NCBI RefSeq assembly: GCF_002865645.1
Contig: NW_020194619.1
Span: forward strand, 2,144,442 to 2,208,441
Direction of reading: 5' to 3'
DNA length: 64,000 bases
Source: Hyaloscypha bicolor E
Lineage: Eukaryota > Ascomycota > Leotiomycetes > Helotiales > Hyaloscyphaceae
The translations under genes and the position numbers were made by a program. A model generated the notes under the pieces. It was not told the origin of the DNA and did not search any database. It saw only the letters and a list, made by a program, of their open reading frames with translations. How positions within the stretch are numbered: position 1 is the first letter of the stretch; the number at the start of each line of letters is the position of its first letter. Shown one piece after another: positions 22,421 through 34,205 of the stretch.

Positions 22421-23106
22421 TGCAAAAACTCCCTGTTTTAGCGCATTTTTGGCAAAATCATACTTTTTCTCGCAAATGTTTTCCTAAGTAATAAAACTTG
22501 ACTATTTAAAACTTCTATTAATAAAAGGTAGGTATGAAAATTCGTATTACTTTAAAGAGTCTGAATATATACTTTTTATAAGGTTTCAAGTAGGTTCTTA
22601 ATTAATTCTATAAGACTTAATAAAAGGAATCTTGGTATTCCTCGTTTTTATTTTAAATTTTATTTGTGCCAGGCTCAAAAGCCGTGTAAAAAGTACTCGA
22701 AAATCATATATTTTTACCTTTAATTTTATAATCTTATTATAGGACTTTTTCTCTTTAAGTCCTCTATTAGAATCTTTATTAATTTCAAAAAAAAACTCTT
22801 AAGTTAGTTTTCTAAGTAGATTTTTAGCCCTTTTGCTATCAAAAATTACTTTGACTTAGCCTGGCAGGCCTCGCACAACCGATATTTAGGCGAGAACGAG
22901 GAACACCAAATTTATTTACTTTAAACCCTTAAAATTATTAAAATACTCGCTTTAAACTCTTGGTCTAACAAATATTTAAGATATTTAAAAGAAGGCCATT
23001 CTAAATATTTACTTTTTATAAGAAGTTTGTGGTTTTAGTAAAAGTCAATTTGCAGTTTTAGAAAAGAGCAGGAGTCAAAAATACGCTAAAACAGGGAGTT
23101 TTTGCA
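22421..23106. mobile_element. Inverted-repeat element next to the methyltransferase promoter
   Basis: TGCAAAAACTCCCTGTTTTA, followed by GCG, at the left end is perfectly inverted at the right end (23084-23106). The 686-base interior is very AT-rich without a coding frame. I could not find a convincing target duplication (ATG against TAT). The terminal repeat shares the TTTTAGCG word with the 15194-15454 element, so a related transposase may mobilise both. Confidence 0.8.
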
Positions 23107-24153
23107 TATAACTGCAAGGATCACTAGCCCAAGAGAGAAACCCGAAACGGATTTTCATGATTAAATGCTGTGCCGCACCCCACGAAAAAATTGATTATTA
23201 ATATTCAGGGCCTAGACTATAATTTAGTGATTAAAAGCGTATACGAGTAAATAGCAATTCCTTGCGACTCTCGCTGGACGTCTCCCGAATGGCGGGGCAA
23301 GCAGGGTTGAAGAGTTATACCCGAACATTGAGAAGAAAGTGAATTCAATGATGTGACTATTGAGTTCGAATATTTGATATCAGCTCGAATTTGGAACGCT
23401 GCGACGAGCGAGGAGATGATATATAATGAAATTGAAAGTGAGTGGCAAGGACTTATATATATATATATATATAATATGAGATTCGAAACGATTGTTCTGG
23501 TGATTTCTGTACAATCCGCCATACTGTGCTGGTTACTTCCTGCAGGCTCATCATACGAGTACATGCAGGTGTACGGCACATAATTTCCGACAAGGAGAAC
23601 ACTCTATAGGCCGCAAAAGTACGGCATCATGTGGAAATGCATTTCCAGGGAGACGACCCCATGTCAGCTTACCGGAACGTGGCCGGAGAATCCAGGCACG
23701 TAAAGGTAAGCCCCGAACTCACAACCGGGAACTTGGGAGGAAAGAGTGACCGATTTTGGCGAGTACGTGAGCACCAATAAGAGTCGAGTTGTTTTGTCTC
23801 TGTAGGTAGTGATTTTTAGCAAGGTGTTCCAGGTGCCAAGGGGGCTCGCTTGTCCATCTGGCTGGTCATCCCCTGTACCAAAGTTCGAAAACCATTCAAA
23901 GGATGAATCACGCACTTAGCCCTAAAATAGGCTCGAATGCGACTTGTCTCTTAGAACGTTCTCATTCAAAGCTGCTGTTCGAGGGACTTCCCAACCAACA
24001 CCAGCCAGTGAAAACAAATTCTTGAAAATTTGAAATTCCAGGGACTTCCCAGCCAGCAGTTATAGAAAACAATAAACCATTCAACATCAAAATAACACGA
24101 AATACAGCAAAGCAGAACTGACTCCGTCACAATTCAGTCTCCCTCACCTCCTA
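23107..24153. other. No gene seen
   Basis: Contains a (TA)n microsatellite at about 23453-23472 and several short open frames without domains. The frame at 23664-23915 (minus) does not extend by splicing in any way that I can support. Confidence 0.4.
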
Positions 24154-24778
24154 CTACCTCGTCGTCTTCCAATAAACATCACTCTCCTCCACAACCGTTT
24201 TATCCATTCCCTCCACGGGCCCAATAATCTCAACATCCTTTTGCTGTCCCAGCAAAATATCCCTCGTATGCCAGTTCATCGTGAAATTCTCCTTATTCCC
24301 GGGGCCCGTCAACTGCGCCAATTGCTCATTGCTCGCTGCATACACCACTCTTCCAATATGTGCCCAATAGATAGTGGAGGAGCACATGGCGCATGGCTCC
24401 CAGGTCGACACGAGGGTGCATTGCCAGAGGTAGGCTTTGGAATAGTGGGAGTATGCTAATCTGGCTAAGGAGCTCTGCTTCATTGTCAGTCTCTGTTTTC
24501 TCTTCTGAAACCGAAGGATGCTGGGAGCGAGGAAGATATACTTCGGCATGGTTCACTTGATCAATACTTTGATGCATCAGCAGTACGGTCTCGTTATCTG
24601 ACCCTAGCAAACAGGCCGCAAAAGGCCGCTTCCCGAACGTCACGGCGCGTCGCTGGATGTCAAGGCACACGTTGATTCCGGCTTCTATCTGCGCTTTTGT
24701 AATTGGGGTTCGAGCAGGGAAGAGGTGTGGTGCGATGGAGCGTGCTGCTTCGGGGGTGAGAGCTGCTTCGGAGGCCAT
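24154..24778 (-). CDS. Cytidine/deoxycytidylate deaminase-fold protein
   Basis: Two exons (24778-24542, 24474-24154; 67-base intron with a GACTGAC branch site) give 185 residues. The zinc site is complete: HAE at 77-79, immediately before the intron, and PCAMC at 106-110. Enzymes of this fold remove an amino group from cytosine, guanine, cytidine or tRNA adenosine. Length and the WEPCAMC context fit a free-base or guanine/cytosine-type deaminase rather than a tRNA editor, but the substrate is not decided. The N-terminus has no targeting signal. Unspliced, the frame stays open past the HAE but loses the PCAMC half. Confidence 0.88.
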
Positions 24779-25142
24779 GTTGATTGAGATGAGGAGGTGA
24801 GTTATGTCGAGGCGGGGCTGCAGAGTGGGTGGGGTTAGTTGAGGAAGAGAGGGTAGCAATTGGGAGTGTACCTGCAACAGACTCTTGAGATCGTGTTTTA
24901 GATCTGGATGAAGAGAACGTTGCAGGTACGGTCGGGCTTTGTAAGGTTTGTTGTTGATGATGGGCGGGGCAAGAGTGGAGGAGAATGGTTGGAGATAGCT
25001 CCCGTTTTCTCGATTAGGCGAGCACCGATGGAAAGGACATATTCAAGAGTGGGAACTTTCCTTGTTGCTACATAATTCATTATTTGTGTTCTTCCTCCAG
25101 GAAAGATTCTTCTGATTTTTGTCCAGTCATCGCCCCTTCTAC
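24779..25142. other. Intergenic between deaminase and kelch gene
   Basis: 364 bases holding the deaminase upstream region and the kelch gene 3' side, both on the minus strand. An 82-codon minus-strand frame (24898-25146) overlaps the end of the kelch gene and shows no domain; not called. Confidence 0.4.
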
Positions 25143-26480
25143 TCATTCGATTCTCAGAATCCAGCCATTATCTTCTCTCTCGTTCTTACCATTCAGACCA
25201 CCCCAAAGCACAATACTGCTCGGATCCAAGTCCCCTAAACTCGAGCTGGGAAACCAACCTCGCTCTCCTGGTACCAATTTCCGGACATCATCACCCTCCT
25301 TTCCTTCAGCATCAGAAACAACCACTTCACTCCACAAACCCTCGCCTGTTTCCCGTCCAAGAGCTTGCCATGTAGCATCCTTGAAGCTCGCCGCGGTCAT
25401 GCCTTGAGGAGGACATTGGAAAGCCCAAACATCACCCCAGAATTTCCCAGCTCCCTCATGGCCCTGGCTGCTGGGATCTCGCTCTCCAAGAAACAACACC
25501 AAGTATTCTCGACCCATACCCGTGGTGATGGTTTGCAGTCCAGCCACACTTCTGTTTCCGGGGAACTTCATGCTTTCTTCCTGGAAATTCAGTGTCTGCC
25601 ATAGCCCCTTAGCTGAAACGCTGAGCTCTCCCTGTCCACCCTTATCATTGAAAGTATCCAGACCCAATTCCAGAATATCGAGGTAGCCACCCTCCTCGCC
25701 CTGTCCATTGAAGCCTCCATATCTGTATATTCTGCTCTTCGACACAGCGATAGCAGTTCCACCCCTCGGTTTTCCCGGCCCGGCAGGAAACTCCTTCCAA
25801 GTCCGACTCCTAACATCGAATCCCCAAAGATCGTTCGTCCGTCCACTAGCAGGGCACCCAGCATGCACGAAGAAAGTGCCATGACCACCCATCTCCTCAT
25901 CCGTCTGCGCAGCCGCAGCAATCTTGCCAGCTTTTGGTTCTTCCGTAGCATTATTGACCTTAACACTCGTAGTTGGCGGCTCTGGCTTCTCAATCGCAAC
26001 ACTCGAATGGTATGATCGTGCTTCCGGGTAAGGCGTGCCTGGCATCGGGTCCAAGTAAGTCCACGCATCGGACCGCGTATCGTAAACCCAAACTCTGCCA
26101 TTCTCTTGCAAAGGCTTCATATCCTTTCCTCCCCTGCCACCAAAGATAAATATCCGCTCGCCAATAACAGCAGCAGTATGTCCGACTCTCTTCTCCGGCA
26201 CCTCTCCTCCAGCTATCTCAGGCTTCGCGAGAATCTTTTTGTAGTCTGCAGAAGAGACACTGCCGGATAGCAGAGTGATAACGTGCGTATCATTGTCGAC
26301 TGGTTCTCTGGGTGTGATTTCACCACCGAAAATGTATGCTCGTCCTGCAATGACGGAGATGCTGTGCGAGGAGCGGGGCAATGGCGGGGCTTCGATTTTC
26401 TCCCATTTTGCTGTGATGGGATGTGTGTTTTGGAAGAGGCCGTGAACGACTTTTGCTGCGGTGGCAGCTGTTTCCATCAT
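25143..26480 (-). CDS. Kelch-repeat protein
   Basis: Single-exon protein of 445 residues. The start is the first of two adjacent ATGs (26480, 26477); the frame is open further upstream but without another ATG. Kelch motifs are recognised by GG pairs followed by Tyr/Trp spacing: RAYIFGGE, RIFIFGGRGG, IYRYGGFNG and VLWGGLNG, with TAVIGERI- and W-containing turns between them. This predicts a beta-propeller, usually a protein-binding scaffold. The partner is unknown. It is divergent from the OMA1 gene, 326 bases between starts. Confidence 0.88.
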   Translation of the reverse strand: MMETAATAAKVVHGLFQNTHPITAKWEKIEAPPLPRSSHSISVIAGRAYIFGGEITPREPVDNDTHVITLLSGSVSSADYKKILAKPEIAGGEVPEKRVGHTAAVIGERIFIFGGRGGKDMKPLQENGRVWVYDTRSDAWTYLDPMPGTPYPEARSYHSSVAIEKPEPPTTSVKVNNATEEPKAGKIAAAAQTDEEMGGHGTFFVHAGCPASGRTNDLWGFDVRSRTWKEFPAGPGKPRGGTAIAVSKSRIYRYGGFNGQGEEGGYLDILELGLDTFNDKGGQGELSVSAKGLWQTLNFQEESMKFPGNRSVAGLQTITTGMGREYLVLFLGERDPSSQGHEGAGKFWGDVWAFQCPPQGMTAASFKDATWQALGRETGEGLWSEVVVSDAEGKEGDDVRKLVPGERGWFPSSSLGDLDPSSIVLWGGLNGKNEREDNGWILRIE

Positions 26481-26806
26481 TTTTGCGATGATTGTGAAAT
26501 GGGAATTGATGTGTTTGGGGAAGAAGAAGGTGGGAACTTTCAAGGAAATGGAGTGATATTTGAAGCGGCTAGTGACATACTGTTAGACACCCTGATGGGC
26601 ATGCGAGCGTGGCGTTCTGGGCATTTCCAGGCTAAAATTACAGGGGGGCTTTAGTACGGGGAATTTCCCGTGGACCCGTATTCGGTGCTTGTATTTTTGG
26701 GAAGGCTGAGAGTTGCCGCGCTTCACTGCAGCCTCCACCAGCTTCACCTCCTTCGCCTTACTCTGGTGCAACGCACGAGGGGGTTCCCTCGAATTTCAAC
26801 GTCAAG
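26481..26806. promoter_or_regulatory. Bidirectional promoter region, kelch gene and OMA1
   Basis: The kelch gene starts leftward at 26480 and the OMA1 gene rightward at 26807, so these 326 bases must hold both promoters. I claim no specific motif. Confidence 0.5.
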
Positions 26807-28086
26807 ATGTTATCACGAAGCATCCTGCGAAGCTCCTTTCGAGCTCTGCCACGAATATTACCACGTCCTCTCCCTCGAACTCCCTTCCCCCGCGTGTTCC
26901 AGCAACCCACACCTCTGAACACCTTTCGATTCGCGTCCGGCAGAGGCCCCAGACCCCCCCGAATCAAGCATATCAGATACAATCCTGAGGAAGTCGAACG
27001 CGCAAGGCCTCTCATATCCGAGGAGCAAATACGCAACGGCTTCCGGCATCCGGGAACAACATTGATAGCCGTCGTACTTTTTAGTGGAGGAGTTTACTTC
27101 TATGTTTCGAACTTGGAGACGGTGCCTGTTTCTGGGAGGAGGAGGTTCAACTGTTATAGTGAGGAGAGGGTGAAGGAGGAGGGGAAAATGATGTATAGGA
27201 TGATTATGCAACAGGATAAGGATGCAATACTGCCAGCTTGGGATCCGAGGACGAGAATGGTAGAGAGGGTTATGACGAAACTGATTCCTGCGAGTGGGCT
27301 GGAGCATGTCGATGTAGGACTCCCCGGGAGACACCGTGGTGGAAACAGCAATGGCTGACTTTGGAGTTTTGTTAGTGGGAGGTTCATGTCATACAATCTG
27401 ACGGTGAGCACTGCATGCCTCGCATGTTGAGGCATCGATTCTGTGCTAATTATTTAATAGAAGCCAATGCGTTTGTTATCCCGGGCGGAAAAGTCTTCGT
27501 CTATAGCGGTATCCTTCCCATTGCCAAAAACGATGACGGCCTAGCTGCAATCCTTGGCCACGAAATATCACACAATCTCGCCCAGCATGCAGCGGAGAAC
27601 ATGAGCCGTTACGTGTTATTAGAGCCCGTCCGCTGGGTCTTCATATTCCTCGACTATGCAGGCTACACGGGTGGCATAGGAAGGTTCATTGGAGATATTC
27701 TAATGGATTTGGGGATGATGAGACCGGCATCAAGGAGACAGGAGAGCGAAGCCGATTATATTGGGTTGCTGATGATGGCGAAGAGCTGTTATGATCCGAA
27801 TGAAGCAGTGAAAGTTTGGGAGAGAATGGAGAAATTTCAGAGAGCAGCGGGAAATTCTATTCCGCAGTGGTTGTCTACTCATCCTTCGGTAAGCATCTCT
27901 TATCTAGAAAAAGATCTCTGTACTGACTTGGAGAAGGACTCGACCAGGATTGATGCAATGACAAAATGGCTGCCCAGTGCCGAAGAGGCAAGGAGTGAGA
28001 GCGAGTGTGGAGTCACATTAGGATATTCGAAAGAGTTCCAAGCAGCTACAGGAGGCCCTGATATCTGGAGTTCCCTTTTCAGGTAA
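26807..28086 (+). CDS. OMA1: Mitochondrial inner-membrane metalloprotease Oma1
   Basis: Four exons (26807-27313, 27376-27403, 27461-27888, 27934-28086) give 371 residues. An Arg-rich N-terminus without acidic residues looks like a mitochondrial presequence. A hydrophobic segment follows at about 83-100. The M48 zinc site HEISH is at 212-216, with the third ligand region ESEADYIGL at about 268. Family knowledge: Oma1 cleaves misfolded inner-membrane proteins and processes Mgm1/OPA1-type substrates under stress. The block INAFVIPGGKVFVY-like (ANAFVIPGGK here) and STHPS are diagnostic. The last intron (27889-27933, 45 bases) is a multiple of three without stops, so retention would keep the frame. 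Confidence 0.95.
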
Positions 28087-29087
28087 CCAGGCGGGTATGA
28101 ATCATGAGTGAGCATGTTCTATACGGAGTTCGGAGCTTGGAGTTGTCGTGGGTAAAGATTTCCTATGAGTAGACTTAATCTTGGACACTTCTCAATCTAT
28201 AGAAAAGCGCTAGTGCGCTGTTTACCCCTCCAATGGTCTCTTACAAGCTATTTCACGTGAGCACAGTTTTGCTCGAGACACGGATGTTCTAGCCTATTTA
28301 AGGCGCACTGGCTTCTTTGTACAACTTGAAGATCATTGCTGTGACGAAACGAGGATGGTGAACAATGCCCTGACTACTTCGCTGCGGACGATACCAATAG
28401 ACATGTATTTGGGCTAGCATCTAGGTCTATGAACGTCAGTTCCCTTCCTTGTCAATGGTAGTTGAAACGATGAATTCAAAGCCCTCACTTCATATCCTCA
28501 ATCCACTAAATATCCCCAAAGTATGACAACAAAACTTCATCCTTCCTTCCCTTTTCATCCGAACCATCATCTAGCTGCTGTCAACTTCCCAACCCTCCTT
28601 CCTCTACTCCCAATCCTGGCAACCATCTATCCACTGGGTGGAGGCTGACAAAATTTCATTCACAAAACTGACAAGGTCCAACCTCTGTCTCAAGCCTCTG
28701 CACAGAGTTCCCATACAATATGTGCACCATCCATGTCGTCCCAGATATCCGCGAAAAGGAAAGAAGAGACGGCAGGTGGGGGCTTATATACTGCTAGTAG
28801 ACCACTTGCGTAGCTTTCAATGTCCCAGCCAACATTGCCCATTAACTTTCTTCATCAGAGACCATGTCAGATTTCATTGTACCAAGAGTGTTGGGACATT
28901 CACCAAATTTGCACATCCTGGGAAGAGTTTCAATATTCCAGGAGTATTTGAGACAATGACTTCCATTAAGACTAGCCTTCCAAATTGTGAGTTCTAGTTC
29001 TACTCGGGAAAACATTCGCTTCTAGTAAACAAGAAAAGATATCAAGGAATCAAACAACAATTTCGGTGTCCCGCTTCGCACTCTCAG
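28087..29087. other. No gene seen between OMA1 and ceramidase 3' ends
   Basis: The two flanking genes converge here, so this holds two 3' UTRs. The frame 28638-28997 (plus) shows no domain. Confidence 0.45.
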
Positions 29088-30427
29088 CTAGAGAGACTTC
29101 TTCGCATTCCCATTCTCGTGCGCCATCCCATTGGCCTTCGCATTCCCATTTACGTTCCCATTCGCCTTCCCATTCGATCTGTTTACCTTCACAGCTCCGT
29201 TTGCCTTCGCAAACCCATTCGCATGCCCGTTCCCATTCGCCTCAACCTTCTCCTTCCCCGCCTCTCCATCAACCAACCACGCAACCGGAAACGCGAAGCG
29301 TCCCCCCAGCGGTTTTCCCGCATCTTCAGAAGTGAGGTACTCCACAAGCGCAATAAAAATGTATGCCCCGGCCCCCGTAAAAACATGCCACCAGCCATGC
29401 AACTCCAACGCAAAGCTCCACGGCATCCCCACGGCCCTCTTCCACGCTGTCAGCTTCCCACAGATCGCATTATCGACATTCCAGATCGCGAACCCTGTGA
29501 CAAAGATCACGGAGCCCCAAGTGCAGAGTTTGAAGACTTGGGCTTTGATGAGTGGGTTGGAGACGCGGGCAGAGATGATGGAGCGGGTCTTGAGGCCGAT
29601 GGTTGCGATCATGAGGCCGAAGAGCACGGAGTGCATGGTCAGCTCGTCGGTGATGCAGTGCCAGGTGCTGAAGGTGGCCATGAAGAGGGTGATAAGGAGG
29701 CCAGAGGAAACGGTGACGGAGAGGGATTTGTCGAAGGTGAAGACGCGGTGGAGGACGGTGGCTGTGGCGATGAGCATGGAGAGGTCGTCACCTGGGTTTT
29801 TGTTAGTATGGTTGTAGAGATATAAGTGGAGAATGGAGGGGAGGTGAGAAAAGGGGGTAAGTACACCATTGTGTGTAGTTCTTGAGTGTTGCGTGGAAGA
29901 TTGAAGAGCCGATGCCTACGCCTGCTATGCCGAGATAGGGGAGGTTTCGAAAGATTGCATCTTTGTGATTTGCATTTGACTTTATGCCGTGGTAGGCATA
30001 GAGGACTAGGTATTCAAGTTAGTAAACAGTTCTTCCTCTTTGGCTTTTTAAGTCTCGTGACGAAGACCATAGTCGTATCACGTGATCTGATATTTTTGAG
30101 CAAAATATGAGGAAGCCGAAGATAAAGGGTGGGATAAGAGAGAAGGCGTACGATAGGTGAGATTAGACGCCGTATTGATGACTTCTGCGATGTATCCGGT
30201 GAGAATGTAGTCCTGGACGAAGATATCAGTCCCACTCTCCCAAAGCAACATCCCACCCTCTCTCTCAACGGGGACAAGCTTACCTCTTCGCAAAAGCTAT
30301 TTAAACGGGGTATTAGCATTCCTCTTTTGAATGTATTCCGTGAAAAGGGGTCTTACTTTGCTTGCGCCGTCACAGGTCCCCAGTACGATGGATGAGCATG
30401 CTGTGGGTACTTCCACGAGAAAGCCAT
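29088..30427 (-). CDS. Alkaline ceramidase (ACER/YDC1 family)
   Basis: Five exons (30427-30357, 30296-30284, 30212-30152, 30005-29865, 29791-29088) give 329 residues. Family enzymes hydrolyse (phyto)ceramide to sphingoid base and fatty acid in the ER/Golgi membrane. The catalytic residues of ACER3-type enzymes can be matched: Ser-x3-His in SSIFHATL (about 83-90), Asp in CDDLSM (about 96-101) and the HxxxH of ELHGWWHVFTG (about 220-230). Several hydrophobic segments lie between. YWGP and NFCEEDY at the N-terminus are conserved. Exon 2 is only 13 bases and supplies FCEE. The last 50 residues are an Asn/Gly/Ala/Lys-rich repeat, likely a flexible cytosolic tail. Confidence 0.93.
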
Positions 30428-33400
30428 CTGATATTGCTCCGTTAAGAAATCTAGATCAAAAGCTCTCTTCTCCTTTCAACAGATCCGTCAAACTGATGGT
30501 TTCTCGAGCGTCTATCGTGTCTTGATAATGTAAAAATTCGAAAAATTCGTCTTCTTCACCTTGCAAAAAACCTGCCCAAGCTCAAGAGGCGAGGACAACG
30601 TCACGTTCAGGTAGCCTCGTAACATGGCTAGCGCGGTCCCGACGTCTCATATCCGCAGGCGCAATCTTCTTTCCTTTGTTTCGCTCGACCGCTTCGGGTC
30701 AGGCGACGTTGCCTGCGGGCAGAACAGCCGGTGTTGGCTTGCTTGGTCCTTTGCGTTGGCAGTGGAGATGGTTGCAAGTCCTTCGATGATGCCTGGTTTT
30801 CAGGCTCGGTTGAGGCGGATGAGAGGCCGCGTCCGCGCAATTTTGAGTTTTCTTACGGTTGAAGAATGACATGGCGTGGGACGTCCATTGGATGAGTGTG
30901 GTTCTCGATGGGAATCGAGCAGCAGCGACGGAAGCCTTGGGGGCGCAGGACGGCGATTGCCTGTGATGGAGTCGAGAGAGGAGGCAGTCAAGTGGTGTCT
31001 GTGATCCCTTCGAGCAGCGTGCAGCCAGCGCGTGCACCTGCCACGTGGTTGATCTTGTCACATCTATTTTGACCACCAAATCCGCGAAAAAATGGTGTTC
31101 GAGGTTAAAATTCAGTTCTCGTAGAATCGAGGGCTGGAGACTCGTTTATGCGTCAAGTGTTCATTCAAGATAATGTCGTTCTGCTTTGATTTTCATCTCC
31201 AACTGAACTGAAGGCTCAGTCAAGACCAGGAAGTCAGATCTCTGTCCTGAATGTACGAATGTACCAAACTTGCCGGGAACATTGAGACTCCACTCTGACT
31301 GCATTTCCCAAAACTGAATGAATGTTCCAGAATGATCAACGACAATGTCAAATTCTTCAAAGTACCAAAACGGCTGAGGACAAGGACCCGAATGAATTTA
31401 CTTTTGTTCTATCAGACAACTTTATGTGAAGAGTCAGTCCTCCATCCAGGAAATCTCATGCATTTCCTTTCCTTACAGAAATTGCGCAAAACAGCCTTCA
31501 ATCTTTGACTAAGGTGTCCTCCTGGATGACTAAAAGGGGAAGATGGATGAATAAGAAACCGCCCAGTGTGTGGGTTTCTGGCTTCTGAAGCTCTGGAAGA
31601 GGCTCCAGATCGTTTCATTGTTAGCTATCGTTTTATTGCCAAGTATCATCCCGCTGTCAGCGGTCGATACCGGCATACACATGAGATCAAAGCAGAGATT
31701 GGAAGACGGCAGATAATTCAGGATCACCTTACTGCACTTCAATGTACCTGAATGTTTTGGTACCCTGTAGGTACTTTCGGGATCTTCGCTTTTGAACCAT
31801 ATGATCTTTGGAGACCTGCTTTGCTCCCATGGCTTCATTCTCGCTGCAAATCTGTCAGCCCAGGGACAGCAGAAACATGTCTGACAATGCAGCAGTGAGG
31901 ACAGAAGTCACGGACCCTTCAGCCAGAGACCGTATCTTTGGGTCATGCATTGGAAATCATCAGCCGGCTTGCTGGGTGGTTCAACTTCACTAAGCTGAGA
32001 ACTGGAGCTGACACATGACCGTTAGTCGAGATCTTGCATGGGTTCGTTGATGACGGAGACCCTGCCCACACCAAAAAGTTGTTATGTTATGGAATCCTCA
32101 AGTGGTATTTTGGCGATATTCAAATTTGAAGCCGAAGTTGGTGCAGAGACAAGACCCGTCATCAACTGCCAGTCAGCTTGGTCTGTGGGAGGAGGTCGGA
32201 GGTTGGCGGAGGGTTGGCAGAACCATACTTACTTACCAGGTGGGTGGATTTATACTACTCACTATCAAGCCTTCCACACTCGATATTTGAAAGGGGTTAC
32301 GGATCATTATTTGCTGCCTCGTGCTAAGAGATAGTTGCGGGAGGACTATTCAAGGGAGATAGTTTTGCACTGGAAAGTCCGCTCGACAACCCGAATCACC
32401 AAGAACTTGAGGACAGCGAGCAAGCTTGGGTACAACCAAGTATATATACCCCTCCCCTTCCCAGTTATCAAGGCAACAATCCGAGCTCATCTTGCCTCCG
32501 TGGTAATACCCCACAGCTGTCAGAACTTTATTCCAGCCAACAAAACTGTTTTCTTTCTTTCACTTCTCTTGAAGAAACATGCAGACAGCTTCTAGTTTCA
32601 AAGACACAAAGATCCAGTTTCAATAGTACCATCCGATCATTATCACCGTCGGTATTTGCTGTCAGCATCGGATTTTCCGCCATTGTCTTCCTAACGCTCC
32701 GCGAAAACGAAGCGCAAGTCTACCTCTCATCGCCATAGTGCAGACTCCGCCAAATAGCACTTCGAGATTGTTTGCGGCTCGAACATCCGCGAAAAGTAAA
32801 CTCAATGGTGGTTGAATACCAAACAACGGCGAAGGGATTACATATGTGCACATTTCCAGCTCAGGAATTGTCTGTTCCAAGGTAGCGGTAGGCGATTTTC
32901 CTCGAATTTCTTGATTAGGTGAGCCAATCAACCTCTTTGAACCATCTTTTTCTTTCCGGGTGGCCCTTGCCCAGTCCCTACATGGTGCTTAGTAAGTAAC
33001 TGAGTTCGAGAGAAGAAATGTTTGAAATCAGTTCAAATTTCCTCTTCTTAGCTGGCCAATATTCAACGGTCGACCATTTAGAAAGAATTGCTTAATCCAC
33101 CATGGTTTGAAGAGAACTGTGACTGTGGCCCAGCAGAGGAGGCTGCGGGTATAGGTAAGTAAGTGTAAGCCGAGGCATCTTCGAGCGAGTTGTCACAGCA
33201 CAGCAGCCATCTAGCTGAGTTTGTCAAGTCCTAACAAAGGGGTTCACTCCTCGGCACTGGAAACTTCAATCGTTCCAGCAAGTGTTCTTCTGACAGCAAA
33301 TATCATCCGAAGATTAGGTACAGAAATTAAACTAAGCAGGAATTATCGAGGATAGTGCAAAATAGTGGCCGCCTCTACTTCCACAGCGAGGCTCCAGCAG

Positions 33401-33847
33401 TGAATAGGGTTGCGAAAGGGAGGTAAGCAAGTGAGGCGAGCAACAAGTCCCAGAACTTGCCAAATGACGTTTATTAGAGGCCTATGATGGAAAAGTTGAC
33501 GTTGACGTTGCTGTCAACCCATCTCCCAACCAATCACAACCCCTCAATCCCCGCTGACCCCAAGCCGAGGTCCAAATCCTGGGCCGCGCGACTTCCGATT
33601 ACTTTCTTTCCCAATCTCACCTCTTCCTCTCCACCACCTCCTTCATTTCCTCGCCATACCACTTCTAATTCCAACTCAATTCTCCTCTTCTAACCACCTC
33701 TCCTCTCACCTGCCATCATCATCGCCTCAAACCAGAGTTCCTCACCTCCAACCCATCATCCCACTCCCGTCACAAAAGTCAACAACAAATCGAGCCGCGA
33801 TTTCTAATCCATTGAGAGCGGAGAATAGACACCAGGAGGGAACCAAG
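30428..33847. other. 3.4-kb gene-poor stretch
   Basis: No frame longer than about 125 codons, and none with a recognised domain or a chain of credible splice sites. Composition is near that of the flanking genes, not AT-rich, and no terminal repeats were found. The final 250 bases (33590-33790) are pyrimidine-rich, as in fungal promoters and 5' UTRs, and lead into the cytochrome b5 gene. Non-coding transcripts or a fast-evolving small gene cannot be excluded. Confidence 0.4.
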
Positions 33848-34205
33848 ATGTCGAAATCCTTCTCCGTCGCCGACGTAGCGACACACAAAGATGCCGAGAG
33901 CGGCATGTACATCATAATCGACGAGAACGTGTACGATGTTGCCGGTTTGTCCCCTTTCCCCTTCCTTCCTATTTTTCGGTCAATCATGGGGGCAAGCCCC
34001 CAAACCCCCGTTCTCGCTGCGCTCGTGCTAATGTTGGTGGTGGATAGGGTTTGTAGACGAACATCCTGGTGGTGCTAAGATGTTGAAGCGGGTCGCGGGT
34101 AAGGACGCCTCGAAGCAGTTCTGGAAATACCATAATGAGGGGGTGTTGAAGAAGTATAGTGAGCGGCTTAAGGTTGGCACGGTTGGGGAGAAGGCGAAGC
34201 TGTGA
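33848..34205 (+). CDS. Small cytochrome b5 heme-binding domain protein
   Basis: Two exons (33848-33944, 34048-34205) give 84 residues, almost exactly one cytochrome b5 domain. The heme ligand motif HPGG lies in DEHPGGAKM (about 38-46), directly after the splice, and the second axial His in KYHNEG (about 62-67). There is no signal peptide and no C-terminal membrane anchor, so it would be a soluble electron carrier in the cytosol, unlike the ER-anchored form. Its partner enzyme is unknown. The ATG is preceded by AACCAAG, a good fungal context. Confidence 0.9.

Noticed and set aside
23217..23583. Opposing 120- and 76-codon frames
   Set aside because: Built around a (TA)n microsatellite that gives Ile/Tyr runs in both frames; no other support.
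24898..25146. 82-codon minus-strand frame downstream of the kelch gene
   Set aside because: Overlaps the kelch stop, has no domain, and probably is 3' UTR.
29118..29825. Plus-strand frames of 228 and 235 codons
   Set aside because: They lie antisense to the ceramidase last exon, which has the family catalytic motifs; their Ser/Pro/Phe-rich content mirrors the repeat tail.
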